DNA of 43,281 nt from an uncultured Oscillospiraceae bacterium (GCA_910588935.1 CAJUSM010000011.1:9680-52960), one strand, 5' to 3'; positions 7,695-16,439 are shown, numbered from the stretch's first letter. Made by a program: numbers and translations. The notes: generated by a model not told the origin, from the sequence alone.

Positions 7695-9431
7695 ATGGCA
7701 CTAGACGGGGCGTTTTTGCGCCATATTAAAAAAGAACTGGAAGAAAAACTTATTGGGGCCAGAGCCGATAAAATTCATCAGCCCAACCGGGAGGAGCTGG
7801 TGATTGCCTTCCGCAGCCGGGAGACGGCCTGTAAGGTGCTGTTCTCTGCCCGGGCCAACAGCGCTAGGGTGCACTTTACTACCATCCCCCTGGAAAACCC
7901 CAAACAGCCCCCTATGCTCTGTATGCTGCTGCGGAAAAAGCTGCTGGGCGCAAAGCTCACCGCCATCCGCCAGCCAGAGCTGGAGCGGCTGCTGCATTTT
8001 GATTTCGATGCCATTGACGAGCTGGGGGACCATGTCACCCTCACCCTGACCATGGAGATTATGGGAAAATACAGCAACATCATCCTTACCGGGCCAGATG
8101 GAAAAATTATTGACGCCCTAAAGCGGGTGGACGCGGAGATGAGCTCCCAGCGCCTGGTGCTTCCTGGGCTAACCTACCACCTGCCTCCTCCTCAGGACAA
8201 GCTCTGCATGCTCAGCGCCTCCCCCCAGGAGCTTACAGGGGCTTTAAAGGCCCTGCCTCGGGATATGGAGCTGGCCAAAGGCCTGCTGGCCGTACTCCAG
8301 GGCGTTTCCCCTGTGGTATGCCGGGAGCTTCAGCACCGAGTGGGCAGGGGCAAAGAGCTAACTGTTATGACTATGGATGAAGAGGCCTGGTTCCGCTTAG
8401 GCTTCTTCTATCAAAAAATCCGGGAGACTGTGGAGAACCTGGAGGGCGCGCCTCATATGGCGGTAAATCTCCAAAAAAAGCCTATGGATTTCTCGTTTAC
8501 TGATATTCAGCAATATGGTACGTCCGCAGTAATCCGCCGGACAGAAAGCTTTTCCTCCCTGCTGGACGACTTTTACCGGGAGCGGGACCAGCTGGAGCGT
8601 ATGCGGGTACGGGAGCAGGATTTGCTGCGGCTGCTGGGCAACCTTTCTGACCGCTTGGCCAGGAAGATTAATGCCCAGAAGGCCGAGCTGGATCAATGCG
8701 CCCAGCGGGAAAGCCTGCGGGTGGCCGGCGACCTGCTCAGCGCCAGCCTATACAGCCTGGGAAAAGGGGCGGAAAAGGCAGAGCTTGTCAACTTTTATGA
8801 GGAAGACCAGCCTATAGTGGTCATTAAGCTGGACCCAGCCCTCACACCAAACCAGAATGCCCAGAAGTATTACAAGGAATACCGCAAGGCAAAAACTGCC
8901 GAGGAAAAGCTTACAGAGCAAATTGGGCTGGCGGAAAAGGAACTGGAGTATCTGGATTCTGTACTGGACGCCCTGGCCCGGGCGGAAACCGAAGGGGACC
9001 TGGTGGAGATTCGCACCGAGCTAAAGGAGCAAGGCTATATACGGGCCAGCCGGGGAAAGAAGGAGAAGGCAGCGGCAGTCAGCGCCCCTCTCAGCTTTAC
9101 CACCCAGGACGGCTTTACCGTGCTGGTAGGCCGGAACAACCGGCAGAACGACCGGCTGACCATGAAGCTGGCCAATAACAATGATATCTGGTTTCATACT
9201 AAGAATATCCCTGGCTCCCACACGGTACTGGTAACAGAGGGCCGGGAACCCAGCCCAAAGGCTATGGAGGAGGCAGCCGTACTGGCCGCCCAACACAGCC
9301 GGGCAAAGGACTCGGCCCAGGTGCCGGTAGACTACACCCAAATACGGCATGTGAGCAAGCCCCAGGGGGCCAAGCCAGGCATGGTGATCTACGTAAATTA
9401 CAGAACTATTTTTGTAAATCCCAAAGAGTAA
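7695..9431 (+). CDS. rqcH: Ribosome quality control protein RqcH (NFACT family)
   Basis: A 578-residue NFACT protein, formerly called fibronectin-binding protein FbpA. It binds obstructed 50S subunits and directs C-terminal alanine tailing of stalled nascent chains. The N-terminal NFACT-N domain covers about residues 1-270, with RLVLPGLTYHLPPP near 150. A coiled-coil hairpin region lies at about 285-440. The C-terminal NFACT-R (DUF814) domain has NDIWFHTKNIPGSHTVLV near 495-512 and ends VIYVNYRTIFVNP. The ATG at 7695 follows GAAAGGAAC. It ends 22 bases from the convergent sigF stop codon, with no obvious terminator between. Confidence 0.9.
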   Translation: MALDGAFLRHIKKELEEKLIGARADKIHQPNREELVIAFRSRETACKVLFSARANSARVHFTTIPLENPKQPPMLCMLLRKKLLGAKLTAIRQPELERLLHFDFDAIDELGDHVTLTLTMEIMGKYSNIILTGPDGKIIDALKRVDAEMSSQRLVLPGLTYHLPPPQDKLCMLSASPQELTGALKALPRDMELAKGLLAVLQGVSPVVCRELQHRVGRGKELTVMTMDEEAWFRLGFFYQKIRETVENLEGAPHMAVNLQKKPMDFSFTDIQQYGTSAVIRRTESFSSLLDDFYRERDQLERMRVREQDLLRLLGNLSDRLARKINAQKAELDQCAQRESLRVAGDLLSASLYSLGKGAEKAELVNFYEEDQPIVVIKLDPALTPNQNAQKYYKEYRKAKTAEEKLTEQIGLAEKELEYLDSVLDALARAETEGDLVEIRTELKEQGYIRASRGKKEKAAAVSAPLSFTTQDGFTVLVGRNNRQNDRLTMKLANNNDIWFHTKNIPGSHTVLVTEGREPSPKAMEEAAVLAAQHSRAKDSAQVPVDYTQIRHVSKPQGAKPGMVIYVNYRTIFVNPKE

Positions 9432-9453
9432 AATATGGCCCGGCTCTCAGCGG

Positions 9454-10113
9454 CTACTCTTCAAACCTTCGGCGCATTTCCGCCAGCAGCTTTTTCTCCC
9501 TTCTGCTAACCTGCACCTGGGTCATACCCAGGCGCCCGGCGGTTTCTGTTTGGGTCATCCCCCGAAAATACCGGTATAAGATCAGCTGCCTGTCCCGCTC
9601 CTCCATACCTGCCAAAATCTCCTGCAAGGCCAGCCGCTCTGTCATCCGCTCTTCCGGCGCCTCTACCGGAATTTCTATCTGTCCCCCCTCTTCCCCGTCG
9701 GTAAGGGAAACCGGCTGTCTTCCTGCCCCCAAGGCCAGGGCAGCCTTTTCGGGGGAAATTTCCAGCCGAAGGGCAATTTCGTCCACAGTGGGATCCCGGC
9801 CCAGCTCCTCCCGCAGCCGGGCGGCGGCCTCCTTTACCCGCAGGGCCAGCTCCCGCAGGCCTCGGGACACCCGTAAAGCTCCGCCGTCCCGGAAGAGCCT
9901 TCGAACCTCGCCTAGAATTACTGGCACCGCATAGGTAGAGAATTTTACCCCCCGGGTGGGGTCAAAGTTCTCTACCGCCTTTACCAAGCCTACACAGCCA
10001 GCCTGAAACAGGTCGTCGTATTCCACGCCCTTGCCGGTAAAGCGCCTGGCGCAGAGATGCACTAGGCCAATGTTTTCCTCCACCCCCTGGGCGGCGTCAT
10101 TCTTTGGGTTCAA
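9454..10113 (-). CDS. sigF: RNA polymerase sigma-F factor (SpoIIAC)
   Basis: A 219-residue sigma-70 family factor that switches on forespore genes at the start of sporulation. Region 2 is seen in DDLFQAGCVGLVKAVENFDPTRGVKFSTYAVPVILGEVRR (quoted here only as landmarks: DDLFQAG, KFSTYAVP, GEVRR). Region 4 has the helix-turn-helix MTQTETAGRLGMTQVQVSR at the C-terminus. Position as third gene after spoIIAA and spoIIAB identifies it as sigma-F rather than sigma-G or -B. The start used is TTG at 10113, overlapping spoIIAB by 17 bases; there is no ATG in frame nearby and the ribosome binding site is weak. The N-terminus is shorter than in Bacillus SigF. Confidence 0.9.
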   Translation of the reverse strand: MNPKNDAAQGVEENIGLVHLCARRFTGKGVEYDDLFQAGCVGLVKAVENFDPTRGVKFSTYAVPVILGEVRRLFRDGGALRVSRGLRELALRVKEAAARLREELGRDPTVDEIALRLEISPEKAALALGAGRQPVSLTDGEEGGQIEIPVEAPEERMTERLALQEILAGMEERDRQLILYRYFRGMTQTETAGRLGMTQVQVSRREKKLLAEMRRRFEE

Positions 10114-10528
10114 AGCGCTTTGTCAGCGTGACGCTGGTGCCCCGGCCCACCGTCGACGTTACCCGCACACTGTCGCAAAAGCTCTGCATCACTGCAAAGC
10201 CCAGGCCCGCACGTTCCTGCCCCCCTGTAGTAAACAGGGGCTCCATGGCCTGCTTTACATCTGGAATGCCGCAGCCCTTGTCTCGAACCCGGACTACCGC
10301 CTTTCCGTTTTCAAAAATCTTCACGCATATGTACACTGTACCCAGCTTCTCCCGGTAGCCGTGAACAATGGCGTTTGTCACCGCCTCCGACACTGCGGTT
10401 CGCATATCCGCTAGGTCTGCTATGGTTGGATCCAGCTGGGCAAGAAAGGCCGCCACCGCTGCCCGGCCAAAGCCTTCGTTTACAGAGTTGGAAGAAAAGC
10501 TGATTTGGGCCTGATTGATGGGCTTCAT
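10097..10528 (-). CDS. spoIIAB: Anti-sigma F factor SpoIIAB
   Basis: A 143-residue GHKL-type ATPase and serine kinase. It holds sigma-F inactive in the predivisional cell and phosphorylates SpoIIAA. The N-box AVSEAVTNAIVHGY is at about residues 46-59, the G1 box VRDKGCGIPD near 83-92, and the G2 region GLGFAVMQSFCD near 109-120. ATG 10528 is preferred over the GTG one codon earlier: it follows GGAGGGCTGGGTG and overlaps the spoIIAA stop as TGATG, implying translational coupling. It overlaps sigF downstream. Confidence 0.93.
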   Translation of the reverse strand: MKPINQAQISFSSNSVNEGFGRAAVAAFLAQLDPTIADLADMRTAVSEAVTNAIVHGYREKLGTVYICVKIFENGKAVVRVRDKGCGIPDVKQAMEPLFTTGGQERAGLGFAVMQSFCDSVRVTSTVGRGTSVTLTKRFEPKE

Positions 10529-10845
10529 CACCCAGCCCTCCTCTCAATGGCAGCCACAGAGGATATTCCTGCCAGCTCTACCATTTTGTTCAAATTTTGG
10601 GAAAGGCCGCAAAGTACAACCCGTCCTTTCCAAAAATTGCACAGCCGTACCCGGCCCAGGATGAGCCCAATGCCCGAGCTGTCCATAAAGGGCACATCTG
10701 TAAAGTCCAACCTCATACAGTAAGGCTTTAGCTTTTGGGCAGTGTCATCAATGGCCTCTCGGAGCTCTCTGGCGCTGTGATGGTCAATCTCTCCGCTAAG
10801 CTTGGCGGTAAGCACGCCTTCCTTGTAGCTAAGCTGTACGCTCAT
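10528..10845 (-). CDS. spoIIAA: Anti-anti-sigma F factor SpoIIAA
   Basis: A 105-residue STAS-domain protein that, when unphosphorylated, binds SpoIIAB and releases sigma-F. The conserved phosphoacceptor region is DVPFMDSSGIGLILGR at about residues 50-65, with the target serine in DSSG. It is the first gene of the spoIIA operon, starting after AAAGGAAG. The upstream gap to the folC terminator is only about 50 bases, so the promoter (sigma-H/Spo0A type expected from the family) must overlap or sit within it; I cannot identify it with confidence. Confidence 0.93.
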   Translation of the reverse strand: MSVQLSYKEGVLTAKLSGEIDHHSARELREAIDDTAQKLKPYCMRLDFTDVPFMDSSGIGLILGRVRLCNFWKGRVVLCGLSQNLNKMVELAGISSVAAIERRAG

Positions 10846-10896
10846 TATTTCAACTTCCTTTCCGAGGAGTTCGTCCGGCCGCTATAAACCAGCGGC

Positions 10897-10939
10897 ACAA
10901 AAAAGCAGCCTTGTGAAAAGTAGGTCTTCACAAGGCTGC
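10897..10939 (-). terminator. Terminator of folC, just upstream of spoIIAA
   Basis: On the minus strand GCAGCCTTGTGAA pairs perfectly with TTCACAAGGCTGC (arms 10927-10939 and 10905-10917) and is followed by a T6 run (10899-10904). It insulates the sporulation operon from folC transcription. Confidence 0.85.
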
Positions 10940-11075
10940 CTGGCTTTTCAAGCCTATTCTACAGGATGTCCTCTGCGCTTTTTGCAGAAGCCTGTCATCC
11001 CAGCGATTTTTCTATAATCGGGCCTATATGGCCGCCGATACTGAAAAGGCGCCATTTGCTGCTTTTAACTATGCG

Positions 11076-12368
11076 CTATTTGCTTTCTTCCCCCAAACGT
11101 TCCAAAAGCATGTCCCGAATCTCCCCGGCCAAATAGAAGGAGCCGCACACAACCAGGGCGTCTTCCGGCCCTAAAGAGGCTAAGGCCATCTCTAGGGCCT
11201 GGGCACAGCTTTCTGCTGGCTGGACCTCTGGGCAAAACCGGGCAGCGGTTTCCGCAAGCTCTCCCGCGCTAAGGGCCCGGGGATTTTCTGGACGGACGGC
11301 AATCATTTTCTGGAACAGCGGGCCCACTAGAGACAGGGCTGAGGCGCTGTCCTTATCTGCCATCATACCCACAATGGCCACCTTGCGGCCAGGGACAAAC
11401 CGGTTGAGCGCCTCCTTAAGGGCTTGAGCGCAGCCGGGGTTATGCCCCCCATCTAGCAGACAAAGGGGGTTTCGGGAGATAACCTCCATACGGGCCGGCA
11501 TAAAGGCCCCCTGAAAGCCGCGCTGTAAAGCATCGTCAGAAATGGCAAAGCCCCGACTCCGAAGGATTTCAATAACTGCCAGCGCGGTGGCCGCGTTTTT
11601 CACCTGGTGTTCTCCTAAAAATGGGGTGTGCAGCTTTAGGCCGTCCCACTCCAATTCTGTGCCGGCTATGGTCTCTTCTTGAACTGCCAGCCGGTCTAAC
11701 CGGGGTATGGTTAAGGTGACATGCTTCTCCTGACACACTCTTTGAACCAGTTCCCGGACGCCAGGCTGCTGCTCTGGGTAGAGTACCGCCTGGCCGCCCT
11801 CTTTGAAAATCCCTGACTTTTCTTGGGCAATCCGCTCCACGGTATCTCCCAGAAAGGCGGTATGATCCAGAGAAACAGAGGTCATTACCGCTACCTCTGG
11901 CACGGGAATAATATTGGTAGCGTCCATCAGCCCGCCCATTCCTGTTTCCAACACCACAATATCACAGTGTTTTCGGGCAAACCAGTCCAGGGCAATGGCT
12001 GTAACCAGCTCAAATTCAGAAACCCCAATTCCCTGGGCTTCCAGCTTTTCCACAAAGGGCCAAATGTGCCCCACTTCTTCCGCCAGCTCCGCCTGGCTGA
12101 TCATCTCCCCATCAATCTGAAAGCGCTCCCGAAAGTCCTTCACATAGGGCGAGGTGTTAAAACCGGTTTTATAGCCGCTCTCTTTCAGCACAGAGGCGGT
12201 AAGCGCACAGGTTGTGCCCTTGCCATTGGTGCCGCATACATGAACATATTTTAGGCCCAGCTGCGGATTCCCCAGCTCGGCCATCAGGGCCGCCATTCGC
12301 TCCAGGCCGGGCTTTACGCCAAAAAGCAGCCGGGAGTTCACCTTTTCCAGAGCCTCTTGATAGGTCAT
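11076..12368 (-). CDS. folC: Folylpolyglutamate synthase / dihydrofolate synthase
   Basis: A 430-residue Mur-ligase-family enzyme that adds glutamate to dihydropteroate and folates using ATP. The P-loop is CGTNGKGTT at about residues 45-53. The folate-binding region follows with TGFNTSPYVKDFRERF, the metal/ATP region VLETGMGGLMDATN is near residues 140-153, and LLDGGHNPGCAQAL starts the C-terminal glutamate ligase domain near 305. Length matches the family. A 61-bp palindromic repeat (12396-12456) lies 27 bases upstream, so the promoter is either beyond or inside the repeat. A clear terminator follows. Confidence 0.93.
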   Translation of the reverse strand: MTYQEALEKVNSRLLFGVKPGLERMAALMAELGNPQLGLKYVHVCGTNGKGTTCALTASVLKESGYKTGFNTSPYVKDFRERFQIDGEMISQAELAEEVGHIWPFVEKLEAQGIGVSEFELVTAIALDWFARKHCDIVVLETGMGGLMDATNIIPVPEVAVMTSVSLDHTAFLGDTVERIAQEKSGIFKEGGQAVLYPEQQPGVRELVQRVCQEKHVTLTIPRLDRLAVQEETIAGTELEWDGLKLHTPFLGEHQVKNAATALAVIEILRSRGFAISDDALQRGFQGAFMPARMEVISRNPLCLLDGGHNPGCAQALKEALNRFVPGRKVAIVGMMADKDSASALSLVGPLFQKMIAVRPENPRALSAGELAETAARFCPEVQPAESCAQALEMALASLGPEDALVVCGSFYLAGEIRDMLLERLGEESK

Positions 12369-12395
12369 AAACTGATTCCCCTTTCATTTTCCTGC

Positions 12396-12456
12396 CTAGG
12401 GCTTGTTTGAAAAATCGAAACCACCGTCTTTTCCTCTATTTTCAAACAAGCCCTAG
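12396..12456. repeat. Short palindromic repeat with CTAG ends (MITE-like), complete copy
   Basis: An 18-base terminal repeat CTAGGGCTTGTTTGAAAA (12396-12413) is perfectly inverted at 12439-12456, with only 25 bases between. The same end sequence recurs near 22520, 37498, 38595 and 42780. The CTAG at both edges resembles the target site used by some IS5-group elements, so this may be a non-autonomous derivative. Confidence 0.75.
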
Positions 12457-12504
12457 TCTAGCATAGAATCCCATAGCCGTCAAGACGGACCGGAGAACAG
12501 AACT

Positions 12505-12711
12505 CTACCAGCCCTGCCCAAGGATTCCCACTATGTTTGACAAGAAGAAAAAGGCCGATGGAGCTTTCTCCATAGGCCCTTTATTTTGCCTTGCGATTCT
12601 TGTCAGCCCGCCCAGTTCTGAGTTTACCGGGGGGCCGCCAGTGGATATTGCGCAGCCGCCAAGCAACAGGACAAGCAGCAGGACGGCTGGCCAGAGCCTT
12701 TGCCATACCAT
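12505..12711 (-). CDS. Small lipoprotein or membrane peptide, probably frameshifted
   Basis: This 68-residue frame begins MVWQRLWPAVLLLVLLLGGC, a lipoprotein-like signal with a GGC lipobox, and has GGAGGG ten bases before the ATG. It follows the radical SAM gene by 37 bases on the same strand. The frame as read runs through an obvious terminator (12543-12585), which is abnormal. A one-base insertion in the C6 run at 12629-12634 would give a basic tail GKLRTGRADKNRKAK and a TAA at 12581-12583, right against the terminator stem. The natural product is therefore probably about 43 residues. Confidence 0.5.
   Translation of the reverse strand: MVWQRLWPAVLLLVLLLGGCAISTGGPPVNSELGGLTRIARQNKGPMEKAPSAFFFLSNIVGILGQGW
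12543..12585 (-). terminator. Terminator of the metG operon (bidirectional appearance)
   Basis: GGCCTATGGAG pairs with CTCCATCGGCC (arms 12568-12578 and 12553-12563 on the plus strand, one mismatch), followed on the minus strand by TTTTTCTTC. A T-rich tract is also present on the plus side. Confidence 0.75.
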
Positions 12712-12748
12712 AAGCTTATATCCCTCCAGAAATTAGCATTGCCGCTGG

Positions 12749-13390
12749 TCAGCCAATATATTCCCGTACAAAAAAGTCGGCGCCAACACTTTCTGCCAGC
12801 TGACGGCAGGCCTCCTGTTCTTCCTTGGCCATAGTGCTCACCACTGTCATCCGTACATGAGGGACATTGAGTACCGCGGCAGCCGTAAACCGCAGGATTG
12901 CAGGCAAGGCCTGCGGCCCGAATTTGCTGTGGCATATTCGGTCGTACCCTTGGGCTGTGCTGGCGTTTAGGCTTATAGAAACCGCGTCTGCCCGGCCATC
13001 CAGATCTAGTGCAGCACTGCGGCCGGTAAGCAGGTTTGCCAGGCCATTGGTATTAATCCGGATAAAGTGGGAGCCTGTAGAGCGGATTCTGTCACAGAGC
13101 CACATCATCTCGTCCCAGCGGCAGGCCGGCTCGCCAAAGCCACAGAACACGATTTCCATGTATTGGTTCAAGTCCCGCCTTTTCAGCCGCTCCCAAATCT
13201 CCTCTTGGGTAGGCTCGCCCCCCTGGTACCAGAGGTTATCGGTGTAAATACTGCCGGAGCTGCCCTGCCGCAAACAGAACTCGCAGCGGTTGGGGCATTG
13301 ATTGGTCATATTGATGTACAGATTTGTCCCGTGCTCATAGACCACTCTGGCTCCATACATCAGATCCTGGTCGTTTTTCTGGTTTTCCAT
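12749..13390 (-). CDS. TatD-associated radical SAM protein
   Basis: A 213-residue radical SAM enzyme of the short family that is typically encoded beside TatD. The 4Fe-4S motif is NQCPNRCEFC (CxxxCxxC) at about residues 32-41. FCGFGEPACRWDEM near 84-97 corresponds to the GGE-type SAM-binding region, and IRINTNGLANLL near 115-126 is another family landmark. It starts after a TGGGAG ribosome binding site, 61 bases after the tatD stop. The substrate is unknown; the constant link to TatD in Clostridia suggests a role in nucleic acid or peptide processing, which is unproven. Confidence 0.87.
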   Translation of the reverse strand: MENQKNDQDLMYGARVVYEHGTNLYINMTNQCPNRCEFCLRQGSSGSIYTDNLWYQGGEPTQEEIWERLKRRDLNQYMEIVFCGFGEPACRWDEMMWLCDRIRSTGSHFIRINTNGLANLLTGRSAALDLDGRADAVSISLNASTAQGYDRICHSKFGPQALPAILRFTAAAVLNVPHVRMTVVSTMAKEEQEACRQLAESVGADFFVREYIG

Positions 13391-13451
13391 AGTTTGAAAC
13401 TCCCATTAAAGTTAGGTAAAATGCTCCGGCTGCCCCGCCGGGGGTATAGGC

Positions 13452-14249
13452 TCAGGCCAAGTGAAAAACCCGCCTCATATTGGCATTTGTCTGCCTGTAC
13501 ACCTGCTCCTCTGGTATTCCCTTAATCTCCGCAATTTTCTTTGCTACCAAGGGAAGAAGCCCAGAATCGTTCCGCTTGCCCCGGTGGGGCACAGGAGCCA
13601 AATAGGGGCAGTCGGTTTCCAGCAAAAGCCGATCTAGGGGACTTTCCCGGACTACCTCTACCAGTTTCCTGGCGTTTTGAAAGGTTAGGGTGCCCCCAAT
13701 GCCTAGGTACATTCCCAGGCCAATTACCTCCCGGGCCATCTCCGCGCTGCCAGAAAAGCAATGGACCACCCCAGCCGGGCGGTAGCTGCGGAGCAGCTCC
13801 ATGGTGTCCCCATGGGCGTCCCGGTCGTGTACAGAAACAGGCAGGCCGTATTCCTTAGCAAGCTCCAGCTGCCGGGAGAAAACTTCTATCTGCGCCTCCC
13901 TAGGGGCGCCGTCGCTGTAATGGTAATCCAGACCAATTTCGCCCACCGCTACAATTTTTCCAGAAGGCTCGTTGTCCAGCCACTGGCGCAGCCGGGAAAG
14001 CCAATCCCCCTGCAGACCGCCAATCTCTTGGGGATGGATGCCAATGGCAGCCCGGACAATGGCATACCTTTCCGCCATATCCAAGGTAGCTTGGCAGCTT
14101 TCCAGGTCGGTGCCCATGTTGACCACCCACTGTACCCCCTGGCCGGGAAGAATGCTGCCCAGCAGCGCCTCTCGGTCTGGGGCAAAGGTTCTGCTGTCAT
14201 AATGGGCGTGGGAATCCCCCCAGCAGGGGTTGGTTTGGGTAGCGCTCAT
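13452..14249 (-). CDS. TatD family metal-dependent hydrolase (putative DNase)
   Basis: A 265-residue TIM-barrel hydrolase. Metal-binding landmarks are in order: DSHAHYDS near residues 13-20, GEIGLDYHY near 101-109, VSVHDRDAH near 137-145, HCFSG near 163-167 and LLETDCPYLAPVPHRGKRN near 209-227. Family members are 3'-5' exonucleases or deoxyribonucleases acting on damaged or single-stranded DNA. It begins 12 bases after metG, so the two are co-transcribed; metG-tatD linkage is common in Firmicutes. The radical SAM gene follows. Confidence 0.92.
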   Translation of the reverse strand: MSATQTNPCWGDSHAHYDSRTFAPDREALLGSILPGQGVQWVVNMGTDLESCQATLDMAERYAIVRAAIGIHPQEIGGLQGDWLSRLRQWLDNEPSGKIVAVGEIGLDYHYSDGAPREAQIEVFSRQLELAKEYGLPVSVHDRDAHGDTMELLRSYRPAGVVHCFSGSAEMAREVIGLGMYLGIGGTLTFQNARKLVEVVRESPLDRLLLETDCPYLAPVPHRGKRNDSGLLPLVAKKIAEIKGIPEEQVYRQTNANMRRVFHLA

Positions 14250-14261
14250 TCTGCCGCCCCC

Positions 14262-16226
14262 TTACCGTACCTTAGAGCCAATGGGGATGTTATCTACAAA
14301 AATGACCTTTACCTCTTCCCCGGCGTCCGCGGCCAAGATCATTCCCTGGCTCTCTACCCCGCACAGGGTGGCAGGCTTTAGGTTAGATACAATAATTACG
14401 TGGTGCCCGGTAAGCTCCTCCGGCTTATACCAGGGGGCAATCCCCGAGGCCACTGTGCGCACAATGCCGCTACCGTCATCCAGGCTGAGCTTCAGCAGCT
14501 TTTTGGCCCGCTTAATGGGCTGGCAATCAATAATCTTTGCCACCCGCAAATCTACCCCTGCAAAATGCTCCACATCAATTTGGGCCACACCCTTCATCTC
14601 CCGGTTCAGCTGAACCCTCTCCTCCATTTTGGGGGCTGGGGCCTGTTGGCTGAATTTTTTCTCCAGCAGGGCGTGGAGGTCCTTCTGCTCCTGGCGCTCG
14701 AAGAGAATGACGGGGGCCTTAGTGACAAAGCCTCCCTTATTGGGATAATTGCCGTTTTTATCCAGCTCCTCCCAGGGCAGGGGCACAGCCCCCAGCTGGC
14801 GGAGTATGGCAATACTCGTATCTGGCATAAAGGGGAACAGCAGAGAAGCGCCCATTGCAATGCAATCCACCAGGTTATAAAGCACAGTGGAAAGGCGGGC
14901 ATACTTAAACATATCCTTGGCCAGTGCCCAGGGGGTGGTCTCATCAATATATTTATTGCAGCGCTTAAATAGGTTAAAAATTTCTACCAAGGCGTCGGCA
15001 GTACGGAGCTGGTCCATTTTTTCCGCCACCAGGTCCCGGGTAGCCGCGGCGGCGGCCAGCAGGTCCTGATCCTCTGGCCCGGTGACCATGCAGTTTTCCA
15101 CCTTGCCCTCAAAGTACTTATTCACCATAGAGACCGTGCGGTGAACCAGATTCCCCAGCACATTGGCCAGGTCGCTGTTGGTCCGCTCGTTTACCGCGTC
15201 CCAAGTGATATTCCCGTCAGACTCAAAGGGAAGCTCTCGCAGGATGAAATAGCGGATTGGGTCCACATCGAACACATCCACCAAGTCGTCGGCGTAGATC
15301 ACATTTCCCGCCGATTTGCTCATCTTCCCTCCATCCATCAACATCCAAGGGTGGCCAAAAACCTGCTTGGGCAGTGGGAGCCCCAGGGCCATTAAGAAAA
15401 TAGGCCAGTAAATGGTGTGGAACCGGGTAATATCCTTGCCAATTACATGGAGGGCGGCAGGCCAGTATTGCAAAAAGCGCTCATCGCTCCCGCCCTCGCA
15501 GTGGTAGCCCAGGCCAGTAATATAGTTGGTAAGAGCGTCTAGCCACACATACACCGCGTGCTTGGGATCAAAGTCTACCGGCACACCCCATTTAACCGAG
15601 GTACGGGAAACACACAAATCCTGCAGGCCGGGCAGCAGGAAATTGTTCATCATCTCGTTGCGGCGGGATACTGGCTGGATGAAGTCGGGATGGCTGTTAA
15701 TATGGTCGATCAGCCGCTGGGCATAGTTGCTCATTTTAAAGAAGTAGGCCTCCTCCTTCTCGGGCCGGGGAGGGCGGCCGCAGTCTGGGCACTTACCGTC
15801 TACCAGCTGGCTTTCTGTTAAAAAGCTCTCGCACTCGTCACAATAAAGCCCCTCGTAGGAGCCTTTATAAATATCGCCCTGATCATAAAACTTTTTAAAA
15901 ATCCGCTGGACCTCTTTTACATGATAATCGTCGGTGGTACGGATAAAATGGTCATAAGACAGGTTCATCAGGTCAAACTGCTCTTTTACCAAAGCAGCGG
16001 TGCCGTCTACAAATTCTTTGGGGGTCATGCCCTGGGCCTTGGCCTTTTGTTCGTTCTTCTTGCCATGCTCGTCTGTGCCGGTTTGGAAATAGACGTCATA
16101 GCCCTGCATCCGCTTAAAGCGGGCAATGCAGTCCGCCACTACCGGGTCGGAAACATTGCCGATGTGGGGCTTACCGGAGGTATAGGCAATGGCGGTAGTA
16201 ATATAATAGGTGCCTTTTGTGCTCAT
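14262..16226 (-). CDS. metG: Methionyl-tRNA synthetase
   Basis: A 654-residue class I aminoacyl-tRNA synthetase that charges tRNA-Met. The HIGH-type motif is KPHIGN at about residues 19-24 and the KMSKS loop is GGKMSKSAGN near 300-309. A zinc-knuckle region CDECESFLTESQLVDGKCPDC (C-x2-C pairs) sits near 128-148. The C-terminal OB-fold tRNA-binding domain starts near residue 545 (HFAGVDLRVAKI) and ends VDNIPIGSKVR, typical for the dimeric bacterial enzyme. AAAGGAAG precedes the ATG. It is transcribed from the promoter at 16440-16468 after a 34-codon gene. Confidence 0.95.
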   Translation of the reverse strand: MSTKGTYYITTAIAYTSGKPHIGNVSDPVVADCIARFKRMQGYDVYFQTGTDEHGKKNEQKAKAQGMTPKEFVDGTAALVKEQFDLMNLSYDHFIRTTDDYHVKEVQRIFKKFYDQGDIYKGSYEGLYCDECESFLTESQLVDGKCPDCGRPPRPEKEEAYFFKMSNYAQRLIDHINSHPDFIQPVSRRNEMMNNFLLPGLQDLCVSRTSVKWGVPVDFDPKHAVYVWLDALTNYITGLGYHCEGGSDERFLQYWPAALHVIGKDITRFHTIYWPIFLMALGLPLPKQVFGHPWMLMDGGKMSKSAGNVIYADDLVDVFDVDPIRYFILRELPFESDGNITWDAVNERTNSDLANVLGNLVHRTVSMVNKYFEGKVENCMVTGPEDQDLLAAAAATRDLVAEKMDQLRTADALVEIFNLFKRCNKYIDETTPWALAKDMFKYARLSTVLYNLVDCIAMGASLLFPFMPDTSIAILRQLGAVPLPWEELDKNGNYPNKGGFVTKAPVILFERQEQKDLHALLEKKFSQQAPAPKMEERVQLNREMKGVAQIDVEHFAGVDLRVAKIIDCQPIKRAKKLLKLSLDDGSGIVRTVASGIAPWYKPEELTGHHVIIVSNLKPATLCGVESQGMILAADAGEEVKVIFVDNIPIGSKVR

Positions 16227-16295
16227 AAAAGTTCATCTTCCTTTCTCTTTGTTTTCCTTGGCAAACGATAACATAGATTGGCCAACTCCGTCCCT

Positions 16296-16400
16296 TCATC
16301 GAAGCAGCAGCACAGAAAACCCGGCCGCCACCAGCAGCAGGGCCAAAAGCCCTGCAACAATACGGACAAACAGGGCGCGGCGGGAGCCAAAACCTTTCAT
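16296..16400 (-). CDS. 34-residue single-pass membrane peptide
   Basis: This short gene begins MKGFGSRRALFVRIVAGL, continues as a hydrophobic stretch (LLALLLVAAGFSVLLLR) and stops at TGA. It has a textbook AAAGGAG eight bases before the ATG and lies between a sigma-A promoter (16440-16468) and metG, 69 bases from the metG start. The positive-inside N-terminus (KGFGSRR) followed by one membrane helix suggests a small membrane peptide with its N-terminus in the cytoplasm. I do not recognise the family. Promoter and ribosome binding site make it likely to be real. Confidence 0.65.
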   Translation of the reverse strand: MKGFGSRRALFVRIVAGLLALLLVAAGFSVLLLR

Positions 16401-16439
16401 AGCGGGCGCTCCTTTCTTTTCCAGGCTGCGATTTTCCCT

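Noticed and set aside
9432..9453. Terminator between convergent rqcH and sigF
   Set aside because: Only 22 bases separate the stops and no stem with a U-run is present.
12624..12935. 103-residue minus-strand frame overlapping the radical SAM gene end
   Set aside because: It overlaps a well-supported gene in another frame and has no start signal.
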